From Alphaproteobacteria bacterium (GTDB lineage Bacteria > Pseudomonadota > Alphaproteobacteria > RF32 > CAG-239), in contig JAFUBQ010000019.1 in assembly GCA_017460085.1 (NCBI GenBank), positions 1 through 45,000 of the forward strand: a stretch of 45,000 nt of DNA, written 5' to 3'. The position numbers were made by a program, and so were the translations under genes. A model generated the notes under the pieces. That model saw only the letters and a program-made list of their open reading frames with translations, had not been told where the DNA came from and made no database searches. Every line of letters starts with the position of its first letter. Within the stretch, counting starts at the first letter, position 1. Shown here in pieces: positions 17,101 through 25,215 of this stretch.

Positions 17101-18333
17101 ATGCTTAATATTATATGGAGTGCGTTTTTTATTTTAGGTTTTGCCTCAGCTTTGTGGCAAAGTTTGTGGTTGGAAAATGTGCAAATATGGACCGAAATTG
17201 CTAACCAACTGTTTGCTGCGGCTACCAGTGCCTTTCAATTGGCTTTGAATTTAACTGGCATGCTTTGCTTGTGGCTTGGTCTGTTAAAAATTGCCGAACA
17301 ATCAGGTTTAACGGCAATTTTAGCTCGTATTCTGCGACCGCTATTTAAAGTGATTATGCCGCAAGTTCCGGAAAACAGCCCTGCTATCGGTTCCATTGTT
17401 ATGAATATGGCAGCAAATATTTTAGGACTTGATAATGCGGCAACACCGATGGGCTTAAAAGCTATGGAACAGTTGCAAGAGCATAATCCTCATAAAAATA
17501 CGGCCTCAAATGCGCAAATTATGTTTATTGTTATCAATGCCTCGGCTATTACTATTTTACCGATTTCAATTTTAATGTATCGTCATTTACAAGGTTCGGC
17601 AAATCCAAGTGCCGTGTTTGTTCCAATTTTATTGGCAACATCTTGTTCAACTTTGGCTGGTTTTATGGCTGTGGCGTTCACGCAAAAGCTGCATATTTTT
17701 AACCGCACGGTTTTGGCTTTTTTACTTGGCTTGGTTGTTTTTATCGGCGGAATCTGCACTTATTTTTATTCATTAGATGCCGCAACTCGTTTAACATATT
17801 CCGAGACCGTTGGCAATGCTCTGATTATGGGATTTATTACTTTGTTTTTGTTATTCGGTGCTTATAAACGCTTGAATTTGTATGAAACATTTATTACAGG
17901 TGCCAAAGAAGGTTTTGAGATTGCCGTCAAAATTATTCCTTATTTAGTAGCAATGCTAACCGCAATTGCCGTGCTGCGCTATTCCGGAATTTTAGACGGT
18001 TTGGTTTGGTGCATTGGGCAAGTTTTATCTTGGATTGGTATAAACACGGATTTTCTGCCGGCATTACCAACTGCACTAATGAAGCCGCTTTCCGGTAACG
18101 GAGCTAGAGCTATGATGATTGAAACCATGCAAACATATGGTGCCGATAGTTTTCCGGCTTTTGTAGCATCTACTATTCAAGGTTCTACCGAAACTACATT
18201 TTATGTTATAGCTCTTTATTTTGGAGCAGTAAAAATTGCAAAAACACGTTCTGCTCTGCCCTGCGCCTTGTTTGCTGACTTTGTGGGTATTGTGGCGGCA
18301 ATTACTTTTGCTTATATGTTTTATGAGGGATAA
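17101..18333 (+). CDS. Nucleoside-recognition membrane protein, SpmA-SpmB fusion
   Basis: 410 residues, about ten membrane segments. Two Gate (nucleoside recognition) domains are fused. The first half resembles SpmA (LWLGLLKIAEQSG, GSIVMNMAANILGLDNAATP) and the second SpmB (ETFITGAKEGFEIAVKIIPYLVAML, KPLSGNGARAMM, STIQGSTETTFYVIALYFG). In Bacillus the two separate proteins act in spore core dehydration. The fused form is found in Gram-negatives that do not sporulate, and its transport substrate is unknown. The ATG after AGGGAG is preferred over one at 17029. The dtd gene starts one base after the stop. Confidence 0.85.
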   Translation: MLNIIWSAFFILGFASALWQSLWLENVQIWTEIANQLFAAATSAFQLALNLTGMLCLWLGLLKIAEQSGLTAILARILRPLFKVIMPQVPENSPAIGSIVMNMAANILGLDNAATPMGLKAMEQLQEHNPHKNTASNAQIMFIVINASAITILPISILMYRHLQGSANPSAVFVPILLATSCSTLAGFMAVAFTQKLHIFNRTVLAFLLGLVVFIGGICTYFYSLDAATRLTYSETVGNALIMGFITLFLLFGAYKRLNLYETFITGAKEGFEIAVKIIPYLVAMLTAIAVLRYSGILDGLVWCIGQVLSWIGINTDFLPALPTALMKPLSGNGARAMMIETMQTYGADSFPAFVASTIQGSTETTFYVIALYFGAVKIAKTRSALPCALFADFVGIVAAITFAYMFYEG

Positions 18334-18334
18334 G

Positions 18335-18772
18335 ATGAAAGTTTTAGTGCAAAAAGTTTTAGAAGCCTCGCTAACAGTTGACGGCAAACTTATTTCCGCC
18401 ATAAAAAAAGGCTATGTTTTATTTATTGGGGTTGAACCTAACGATACAAAGGCACAAGCCGATTTTTTAGCGAAAAAAACGGCAAATTTACGCATTTTCA
18501 CTGATGAAAATGATAAAATGAATTTATCAATATGTGATGTCGGCGGCGAAATTTTAGCAGTTTCGCAATTTACATTAGCAGCAGATGTCAGCCGCGGCAA
18601 TCGTCCAGGTTTTGAAACAGCCGCAAAACCGGAAATTGCTCAACCTCTATATGAATATTTTGTTGAACAACTGCGCCAATATCAAATTGCAGTTCAAACC
18701 GGCATTTTCGGCGCAGATATGAAGGTGGCACTAGTTAATGACGGACCATGCACATTTTGGCTGACAAGGTAG
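18335..18772 (+). CDS. dtd: D-aminoacyl-tRNA deacylase
   Basis: 145 residues, exactly family size. It frees tRNA from mischarged D-amino acids and glycine. The signatures are MKVLVQKVLEASLTVDGKL at the N-terminus, the catalytic SQFTLAAD, and the C-terminal NDGPCTFWL (usually NDGPVT). The start is one base after the stop of the SpmAB gene, with GAGGG overlapping the end of that gene, so it is coupled to it. Confidence 0.95.
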   Translation: MKVLVQKVLEASLTVDGKLISAIKKGYVLFIGVEPNDTKAQADFLAKKTANLRIFTDENDKMNLSICDVGGEILAVSQFTLAADVSRGNRPGFETAAKPEIAQPLYEYFVEQLRQYQIAVQTGIFGADMKVALVNDGPCTFWLTR

Positions 18773-18798
18773 ATATATTAGTGCCGATATATTGTAAT

Positions 18799-19662
18799 TT
18801 ATACCGTTTTCTGAAGAAGTTGAATAAAATAAGTCAAACTCTCGCGTTTATCATTAGCATGCGTGCAAAGCACAATTTTAAACTTTTCCGGACAAGCAAA
18901 CGGAATACGCTTAAAACCGTTTGTATCTTCATCAAAAAAATCCGGCGACAAGCAAACACCTTTTTTTGCCGCCACATTGATTAAGGTTGTATCGTGGTCG
19001 GCAGAGTTAAAATAGCTTATTTTCTGCGTATGAATCAACCGTTGTTGCACACGTTGCAAAGCCGGAGGAGAACCACCACCGACCATAAGCGTGCGTCCGT
19101 ATAAATCCTCCTGATGAATGATGTTTTTAGTGGAAAGTTCATCATCATCGCGCATCACAAGAGAAATACCGCATTCATAAAGCGGATGAATTTTTATGTC
19201 GGGGATATGTTTAACCTCAAAATCCATGGCAATCAAAATATCGGCATTGTTATGCAAAAACTCATCTATATTATAAAAATTTATAAACTTCGGCGAAATT
19301 GATACTTCGGGATATTTTGCGCCAAAATCCATTATTGCTTGCGGCAAAAATTTTAGCATGGAACGAACCGGAAGCGCGATTGTGATATTATCGGAATACT
19401 TGGCACTAAAATTCTGCCCTTGTTCAACGGCGCTTTTTAGTTGTTCACGAATGTTATGAAGTGTTTGGCAAAATTGATTTCCTGCCGGTGTTAAAATTGC
19501 TCCTTTGCCGGAACGGTCAAAAATCTTAAAACCGACTTCGTTTTCCAATTCTCTAATTTCATACGAAAGTGTCGGTTGCGAAACACAGAGTTTTTCCGCC
19601 GCACGATTAAAGTTTAAAGTCTTTGCCAGCTCCAAAACGGCATCAATTTGTTTGGTATTCAT
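18799..19662 (-). CDS. LysR-family transcriptional regulator
   Basis: 287 residues. The winged helix-turn-helix is at residues 1-60 (LNFNRAAEKLCVSQPTLSYE, then FDRSGKGAILTPAG). An effector-binding domain follows from about residue 90. It is divergent from the aldo/keto reductase gene at 19772 with a 109-bp AT-rich gap, the usual arrangement for a LysR regulator and its target. It probably controls the four-gene redox operon in response to a small molecule, perhaps an electrophile or quinone, though this is inferred only from the neighbours. Confidence 0.92.
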   Translation of the reverse strand: MNTKQIDAVLELAKTLNFNRAAEKLCVSQPTLSYEIRELENEVGFKIFDRSGKGAILTPAGNQFCQTLHNIREQLKSAVEQGQNFSAKYSDNITIALPVRSMLKFLPQAIMDFGAKYPEVSISPKFINFYNIDEFLHNNADILIAMDFEVKHIPDIKIHPLYECGISLVMRDDDELSTKNIIHQEDLYGRTLMVGGGSPPALQRVQQRLIHTQKISYFNSADHDTTLINVAAKKGVCLSPDFFDEDTNGFKRIPFACPEKFKIVLCTHANDKRESLTYFIQLLQKTV

Positions 19663-19771
19663 TTTATACTCTTATAAAAATTTTCTATCAGCTATTATAT
19701 CTTTCAATTAGACTTTTATATTATATGATGTTATTTAATTTGCAAAGGTTAAAATTTTAAGGAGAAGCAAA

Positions 19772-20761
19772 ATGCAATATGTAAAGTTAGGTAACACCGG
19801 TGTTGATGTTTCAAGAATATGCTTGGGTTGTATGAGTTTTGGTAAGCCGGGCAAAGAAAACGGAGTTTTTCCGTGGGCAAAAGATTATGATGATGCCAAA
19901 CCGATTTTCAAAAAAGCGGTTGACTTGGGTATCAATTATTTTGATACGGCAAATGTTTATCAAATGGGAACATCGGAAGAAATTACCGGTCGGTTGATTA
20001 AAGATTTTGGACTTAATCGTGATGAAATCGTTGTTGCAACCAAAGTGCATTTTGATATGCGCCCAGGCCGTCCGAATGGCGGCGGTTCCAGCCGTAAAAA
20101 CATTATGGCGGAAATTGACCACAGCTTAAAGCGTTTGGGGTTGGATTATGTTGATTTGTATCAAATTCATCGTCTTGACCATAATACGCCGATGGAAGAA
20201 ATCATGGAAGCCTTGCACGATGTGGTTAAAGCAGGCAAAGCACGCTATATCGGTGCTTCTACCATGTTCGCGTGGGAATTTGAACGCTTGAATAATATAG
20301 CAGAAAAGCATGGTTGGACTAAGTTTGTTTCTATGCAAAATCAATATAACTTGATTTATCGTGAAGAAGAACGCGAAATGATGCCTTTGTGCCAAGACCG
20401 CAAGATTGCCGTTGTGCCGTGGTCACCGCTTGCAGGTGGAAGATGTGCACGTCCGTGGGGTGTGCAAACCGAACGTTCCAAAATTGACGATGTTTCACCG
20501 ATGGTGTGGACAACGCCGGAGCAAGATAAAAAAGTTGTTGATGCTTTGGAAGAAGTGTCTAAAAAGAACGGTAACTCTATGGCGCAAAATGCTTTGGCTT
20601 GGATGCTTTCCAAACCTTATGTAACCGCACCGATTGTCGGTTCAACTTCGCCTAAACACTTGGAAGAAGCTGTTAAAGCTTTGGATATTAAATTATCTGA
20701 TGAAGAAATTAAGGCTTTGGAAGCACCTTATGTGCCACACATCAAAACAGGAGCATTTTAA
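19772..20761 (+). CDS. Aldo/keto reductase
   Basis: 329 residues, the size of the AKR family group with YajO and Tas. It reduces carbonyl compounds with NADPH in the cytoplasm. Visible are the Asp and Tyr of YFDTANVYQMG, the Lys of VVATKVHFD, the His of YQIHRLDHN, and a C-terminal cofactor loop (APIVGSTSPKHLEEAV). The ATG follows AAGGAG. First gene of the redox cluster; the next ORF begins directly after its stop. Confidence 0.92.
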   Translation: MQYVKLGNTGVDVSRICLGCMSFGKPGKENGVFPWAKDYDDAKPIFKKAVDLGINYFDTANVYQMGTSEEITGRLIKDFGLNRDEIVVATKVHFDMRPGRPNGGGSSRKNIMAEIDHSLKRLGLDYVDLYQIHRLDHNTPMEEIMEALHDVVKAGKARYIGASTMFAWEFERLNNIAEKHGWTKFVSMQNQYNLIYREEEREMMPLCQDRKIAVVPWSPLAGGRCARPWGVQTERSKIDDVSPMVWTTPEQDKKVVDALEEVSKKNGNSMAQNALAWMLSKPYVTAPIVGSTSPKHLEEAVKALDIKLSDEEIKALEAPYVPHIKTGAF

Positions 20762-21367
20762 ATGAACAAAATATTATCTGCATTTTTTATAAGTTTAACA
20801 ATTTTTATGGGATTTAATGCAAAAGCAAAGGAGATGGATATGAGTAATAAAAAAGTGTTGGTGGTTTATTTTTCTAAAACAGGAGAGCAATATGGCGTTG
20901 GTAATATTACGGAAGGCAATACGGCAATTATTGCTAAAATGGTAGCCGAACAAACCGGAGCCGATTTGTTTGAAATAAAACTTAAAAATGATACTTATCC
21001 GGTTGAATACAAACCTCTGACAGAAGTTGCTCTTTCTGAAAAGAAAGCAAATGCACGTCCGGGAATTGCCGACGATGTGGAAAACTTTGCCAATTATGAT
21101 GTCGTTTTTATCGGTACACCAAATTGGTGGGCTGATATGCCGATGGCGCTATATACTTTTATAGAATCTAATGACTGGAGCGGTAAAACTGTTGCGCCGT
21201 TTGTAACGCACGAAGGAAGCGGATTATCATCAATTCCGAGCAAAATAAAAGCAGCAACCGGCGCTAAAATGCTCGATGGAATGGCTATTTATGGACATGT
21301 GGCGCAAAATGACCGTGAACAATCCAAAGCAGAAATCACAAATTGGCTTAAAAAATTAGGTTTTTAA
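20762..21367 (+). CDS. Flavodoxin-like protein with a signal-peptide leader and an internal start
   Basis: 201 residues from the first ATG, which sits right after the aldo/keto reductase stop. Residues 1-23 look like a Sec signal peptide (MNKILSAFFISLTIFMGFNAKAK). From about residue 28 a flavodoxin domain follows: VLVVYFSKTGEQYG, FIGTPNWWADMPMALYTF and FVTHEGSGLSSIP. Inside the frame, AAAGGAG at 20827-20833 lies six bases before ATGAGT at 20840, an ideal ribosome site. A cytoplasmic 175-residue form is therefore likely in addition to, or instead of, the exported one. The domain resembles a broad family of flavodoxin-like oxidoreductases. Confidence 0.85.
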   Translation: MNKILSAFFISLTIFMGFNAKAKEMDMSNKKVLVVYFSKTGEQYGVGNITEGNTAIIAKMVAEQTGADLFEIKLKNDTYPVEYKPLTEVALSEKKANARPGIADDVENFANYDVVFIGTPNWWADMPMALYTFIESNDWSGKTVAPFVTHEGSGLSSIPSKIKAATGAKMLDGMAIYGHVAQNDREQSKAEITNWLKKLGF

Positions 21368-21378
21368 GGATAAAAAAA

Positions 21379-22227
21379 ATGACGCAGACATATTTAACAC
21401 TCAATAACGGGCTGAAAATGCCCCAATTCGGTTTGGGTGTATTTTTAGTACCCGATGGCAAAGCAACAATAGATGCTTGTTTAGAAGCATTTAAGCTCGG
21501 TTATCGCCATATTGACACAGCACACGCATATCAAAATGAACGCGGCGTGGGCGAGGCTTTGAAACAAAGCGGTTTAAAACGTGAAGATGTTTGGATTACA
21601 ACCAAAGTTTGGCCAACCGAATATGGTGAGGGTAAAACGCTTCCGGCAATAGATAAAATGCTGAAACGTTTACAAACGGATTATATTGACTTATTGTTGT
21701 TACATCAACAAGTCGGTGATTATAACGGCGCATGGAAAGATATGGAAAAAGCTGTTGCTCAAGGCAAGGTCAAGTCTATCGGAATCAGTAATTTTAAAGA
21801 GAATCTGGAAGATTTTTTGGCGCACGCAACAATTAAACCGGCAGCAATTCAAGTGGAATGTCACCCTTATTTTCCGCAAACAGAATTGAAAAAACGTATG
21901 GCTGAATTCGGCACAGTACTTGAAAGTTGGTATCCGTTGGGACATGGCGACGCTCATTTACTCAATGAGCCGGTGCTCGTTGAATTGGCGCGCAAATATG
22001 CTAAAACGCCGGCGCAAATTATTTTACGCTGGCATATTGAAGAAAAAAATTCTGTATTTCCGAAAACCACTAATCCGCAGCATATGAAAGAAAATTTTGA
22101 TATTTTTGACTTTTCACTTTCAGCAGAAGATATGACCAAAATTGCCACGCTTAACAGCGGCAAACGTTATTTTACAGATAATTTAGAACAACAGCAGCGT
22201 TTCACTAAGTGGAAACCGGCAGATTGA
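21379..22227 (+). CDS. Aldo/keto reductase (2,5-diketo-D-gluconate reductase-like)
   Basis: 282 residues, shorter than the first reductase and of the AKR5-like type. Visible: GLKMPQFGLGVF at the start, the Asp/Tyr of DTAHAYQNERGVG, the Lys of ITTKVWP, SIGISNF, and PAQIILRWHIE near the cofactor site. The ATG follows AAGGAT. The substrate cannot be told. It sits third in the redox operon. Confidence 0.92.
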   Translation: MTQTYLTLNNGLKMPQFGLGVFLVPDGKATIDACLEAFKLGYRHIDTAHAYQNERGVGEALKQSGLKREDVWITTKVWPTEYGEGKTLPAIDKMLKRLQTDYIDLLLLHQQVGDYNGAWKDMEKAVAQGKVKSIGISNFKENLEDFLAHATIKPAAIQVECHPYFPQTELKKRMAEFGTVLESWYPLGHGDAHLLNEPVLVELARKYAKTPAQIILRWHIEEKNSVFPKTTNPQHMKENFDIFDFSLSAEDMTKIATLNSGKRYFTDNLEQQQRFTKWKPAD

Positions 22228-22241
22228 GGAGAAAAAAAATT

Positions 22242-22877
22242 ATGAGAGTATTACTTGTTAACGGAAGTCCGCATAAAAACGGTTGCACTTATACGGCTTT
22301 GGCCGAGATAGCGAAAACACTAAATGATGAAGGTGTGAAAGCTGAAATTTATCACATCGGCAACCAACCGATTTCAGGATGTCAAGGTTGCGGAGCTTGC
22401 TCTAAAATCGGGAAATGTATTATTAATGATAAAGTGAATGAGTTTATTGAAAAAGCCAAAGATTTTGATGGCTTTATTTTCGGTTCGCCTGTACACTATG
22501 CCTCGGCAAGCGGTGCAATCAGCTCTTTTTTAGATAGAGCATTTTTTGCAGCCTTTATGTCAGGACATGGTGATATATTTAAGCATAAGCCTGGTGCGGC
22601 CGTGGCAAGTGCTCGGCGTTCCGGTACAACGGCAACGCTGGACCAACTGAATAAATATTTTACAATTTCAGAAATGCCAATAATTTCCGGTCGCTATTGG
22701 AACATGGTTCATGGCCACACCCCTGATGAAGTGCAACAAGATTTGGAAGGGATGCAAAATATGCGGATTTTAGCGCGTAATATGGCTTGGCATTTGAAAT
22801 GTCAGGAAGCCGGTAAAAAAGCAGGAATTGAAATGCCTAAACAAGAAGAAATTGTGTTTACAAATTTCATACGCTGA
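22242..22877 (+). CDS. NADPH-dependent FMN reductase / flavodoxin-fold protein
   Basis: 211 residues from the ATG after GAGGAG. It starts with the FMN phosphate-binding motif VLLVNGSPHKNGCTY, then has a Cys-rich patch GCQGCGACSKIGKC at about 50-63, and FGSPVHYASASGAISSFLDR. The Cys pattern resembles that of iron-sulfur flavoproteins and related NAD(P)H oxidoreductases; whether a cluster is bound is not certain. It is last in the operon before a strong hairpin. Confidence 0.87.
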   Translation: MRVLLVNGSPHKNGCTYTALAEIAKTLNDEGVKAEIYHIGNQPISGCQGCGACSKIGKCIINDKVNEFIEKAKDFDGFIFGSPVHYASASGAISSFLDRAFFAAFMSGHGDIFKHKPGAAVASARRSGTTATLDQLNKYFTISEMPIISGRYWNMVHGHTPDEVQQDLEGMQNMRILARNMAWHLKCQEAGKKAGIEMPKQEEIVFTNFIR

Positions 22878-22887
22878 TTTTTATAAT

Positions 22888-22934
22888 AAACACAATAAGC
22901 CGACAGATATTATACCTGCCGGCTTATTGTGTTT
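22888..22934. terminator. Strong hairpin between convergent genes
   Basis: CACAATAAGCCG and CGGCTTATTGTG form a 12-bp perfect stem with a loop of about 17 bases. A-rich and T-rich bases flank it, so it can serve both strands. Confidence 0.75.
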
Positions 22935-22949
22935 CAAGCGCCTATATTT

Positions 22950-23975
22950 TTATTTTAATTTATTATATTCATCATCGCTAACAGGTTCAAGCCACTCATT
23001 TGAACCATTTTCAGACGGAACTTCTACGGCAATATGTGTAAACCAACTATCCTTGGCCGCACCGTGCCAATGTTTTGTTTCTGCCGGAATGTTAACAACA
23101 TCGCCAGCTTTCAGTTCACGTGGTTCTTTTCCCCATTCCTGATACCAGCCGCGTCCTGAAGTTACAAGCAAAATTTGCCCACCGCCGTGATGAATATGCC
23201 AGTTATTACGGCATTTAGGTTCAAATGTAACATTAAACATTGGCACTCCGTTTGTTGTGGTAATCGGCTGCAAATAGCTTTTACCAATGAAATATTGAGC
23301 ATAAGCAGTGTTTTCTTTACCAAAACCAAAAATCAAATCGTCATTCGCGGTATGTGAAGCAATATTTATGATTTCCGCTACTTGCTCGTCAGTTAAACCA
23401 TTATGTTTACCGATATTTATATGCGCATTAAGTTGACCTTCCACCCCATTAAGCGAGGCTAACATTGCAATTGTAGCCAACTCTCTGGTTTGCCAGTCAA
23501 CATTGTCGCGAGAAAAAATATCACCGAATAAATGGCTTTTTAAATATTCATCAATCGTAGGAGCAAAATCAAACAGCGGACCTTTAACTTTCGCACCCAC
23601 CAATTTTGTTTGATTTTCGCCACCATAAACAACTGCACTGCCTGTAGGTTTTGCACTTGGTTCATTGCCTTGTGTATCACGATTACCTCTTTCGTTAACT
23701 GTTTCCATTAGAGTGTTTAACGCATTTAAACTGCGCGGAAAACCGCAATATGCATAAGCTTGAATTAAAATTTCCTTGAATTCGTTAATAGTTATACCGG
23801 CGTCTAAACCTTTGATTAAGCTTTCTTTCAAGCCTGCTTGATTACCTCGTGCAGCATACGATGCGACTTCGGCAATAACTTGCTGTTTGTTGTTTAATAT
23901 ATCATTTGCCATTGTTTTTTCTCCGAAAATTAAAAAAATCGCTAAAATAAATGCGCTCAAAATTTTTGTTTTCAT
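22950..23975 (-). CDS. Carboxymuconolactone decarboxylase-cupin fusion with a signal-like leader
   Basis: 341 residues. Residues 1-22 are signal-like (MKTKILSAFILAIFLIFG). Two CMD/AhpD-like helical repeats follow, one at about 40-95 and one at 150-210 (DWQTRELATIAMLASLNG, INIASHTAND). Neither has the AhpD Cys-x-x-Cys. A C-terminal cupin (about 245-330) carries metal ligands NWHIHHGGGQ and ETKHWHG. An internal ATG (MANDIL) has GGAGAA seven to eight bases upstream, so a cytoplasmic form is possible. It is convergent to the redox operon and probably belongs to the same response. Confidence 0.85.
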   Translation of the reverse strand: MKTKILSAFILAIFLIFGEKTMANDILNNKQQVIAEVASYAARGNQAGLKESLIKGLDAGITINEFKEILIQAYAYCGFPRSLNALNTLMETVNERGNRDTQGNEPSAKPTGSAVVYGGENQTKLVGAKVKGPLFDFAPTIDEYLKSHLFGDIFSRDNVDWQTRELATIAMLASLNGVEGQLNAHINIGKHNGLTDEQVAEIINIASHTANDDLIFGFGKENTAYAQYFIGKSYLQPITTTNGVPMFNVTFEPKCRNNWHIHHGGGQILLVTSGRGWYQEWGKEPRELKAGDVVNIPAETKHWHGAAKDSWFTHIAVEVPSENGSNEWLEPVSDDEYNKLK

Positions 23976-24076
23976 TATGCCATTTCCTTATAAAACAATT
24001 TTAAAATCTTTTCCAATATAAATTTTGATTATGTTTTGAAATATGAAATTATATGTTATTTGAAATATGTTATTAG

Positions 24077-24131
24077 AAAAAAGGTTTTTTCGTAATACGC
24101 CATTTTGGCGCACCAAGAAAAAACCTTTTTA
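24077..24131 (-). terminator. Intrinsic terminator after the HU gene
   Basis: AAAAAGGTTTTTTC and GAAAAAACCTTTTT form a long stem with an inner GCC/GGC pair, followed on the minus strand by a short T-rich run. Confidence 0.8.
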
Positions 24132-24155
24132 TTAAAAATGTTAAAAGCTTGCTTA

Positions 24156-24437
24156 TTATTTTTTGCTGTTAACAACGTCTTGTAAAGCTTTACCAGCTTT
24201 AAATTTTGCAACATTGCGTGCCGGAACCTTAACGGTTTGACGTGTGCGCGGATTGATGGCAGTTGTAGCAGCTCTCTTAGATGTAGAGAATGTACCGAAA
24301 CCAACCAAACGAATGTCATTACCGGATTTTAATGCGCTTGAAACAGATGTAATGAAAGCATCTAATGCTTTAGCAGAATCTGTTTTAGTTAAACCCGAAT
24401 TTTGCGCAATGCTGTCAATCAATTCACTTTTATTCAT
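24156..24437 (-). CDS. hup: DNA-binding protein HU
   Basis: 93 residues, normal for HU. It bends and compacts DNA as a dimer. It starts MNKSELIDSIAQNSGLTK and contains the beta-arm signature GFGTFSTSKRAATTAINPRT and the end PARNVAKFKAGKAL. It could be HU or an IHF-like subunit; the arm sequence favours HU. It has a clear promoter and terminator and is monocistronic. Confidence 0.93.
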   Translation of the reverse strand: MNKSELIDSIAQNSGLTKTDSAKALDAFITSVSSALKSGNDIRLVGFGTFSTSKRAATTAINPRTRQTVKVPARNVAKFKAGKALQDVVNSKK

Positions 24438-24491
24438 TTTTATTGTCCTTAATATAGGTTATTTCAATTTGAGAATACATTTCTCGCCGAT

Positions 24492-24521
24492 TATCTAATC
24501 CAATATTTTTACAATTGTCAA
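24492..24521 (-). promoter_or_regulatory. Promoter of the HU gene
   Basis: On the minus strand TTGACA (24516-24521), 18 bp, TAGATA (24492-24497). It lies about 55 bases before the ATG. Confidence 0.55.
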
Positions 24522-24601
24522 ACAAAAAAAACATAAATTTCTGAAAATAAGCGATTTTTAAGCCTTTTTTTTATAAATTGTGCGCCATTTTAATTCTTCT
24601 T

Positions 24602-24630
24602 TTGACAATATACGCGATTTTCCGTAGCAT
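24602..24630 (+). promoter_or_regulatory. Promoter of the MORN-repeat lipoprotein gene
   Basis: TTGACA (24602-24607), 17 bp, TAGCAT (24625-24630). The leader is about 20 bases, with AGGGAG before the ATG at 24656. Confidence 0.65.
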
Positions 24631-24655
24631 AAAATATGTTTTTAGGGAGAATTTA

Positions 24656-25204
24656 ATGAAAATTGGCTATGTTTTTGCTTTATCGGCGATTTTGCTTGCT
24701 TCATGCGGCGAATCGGAGCGTTCGGAAATTTATAATGAAAATAATACCGGAGTTATTAACGGTGTTGTTTATAATATTAACGAAAAACCAATTAACGGTT
24801 TATATCGTACATATTATCAAAACGGCAATTTACGAATGGAGGTATATAGTAAAAACGGTTTACCCAATGGTGCAGGAAAATTTTATGACGACAGCGGAAA
24901 TTTGTTATATCAGGGAACTTTTGCTGATGGCTTACTGGAAGGGACTCTATATCAATATTATCCTGAAGGCTCAGTCCATAATGAAATGAACTATGAAAAA
25001 GGAATATTACACGGGACACAAAAAGTGTATAATGAAGAAAGCGAGCAAACAGTAGAAATTTTATATGATACAGGTGTGCCAATCAGCGGTTACGTTTTGC
25101 TTGATGGCAAAAAGATTGAGCTGACAGCCGATGAACTGGCTGCATTTAAGCTTAATGAAAATTCTGCCGCAACCTTACAACAGAATACGGAAAAAACTGA
25201 CTAA
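24656..25204 (+). CDS. Lipoprotein with MORN-like repeats
   Basis: 182 residues. A lipoprotein signal ends LLASC (Cys about 17). Residues 40-140 carry repeats of the type G-x-Y-x-x-Y-x-x-x-G-x-L/N-x-x-E-x-x-Y-x-x-G (GLYRTYYQNGNLRMEVYSKN, GAGKFYDDSGNLLYQGTFAD, GTLYQYYPEGSVHNEMNYEK). This is the MORN-variant repeat family, often in surface or periplasmic proteins and some antitoxin-like proteins. Its function here is not known. The C-terminus is a short Leu/Glu-rich helix. Confidence 0.75.
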   Translation: MKIGYVFALSAILLASCGESERSEIYNENNTGVINGVVYNINEKPINGLYRTYYQNGNLRMEVYSKNGLPNGAGKFYDDSGNLLYQGTFADGLLEGTLYQYYPEGSVHNEMNYEKGILHGTQKVYNEESEQTVEILYDTGVPISGYVLLDGKKIELTADELAAFKLNENSAATLQQNTEKTD

Positions 25205-25215
25205 CCACAATAAAT

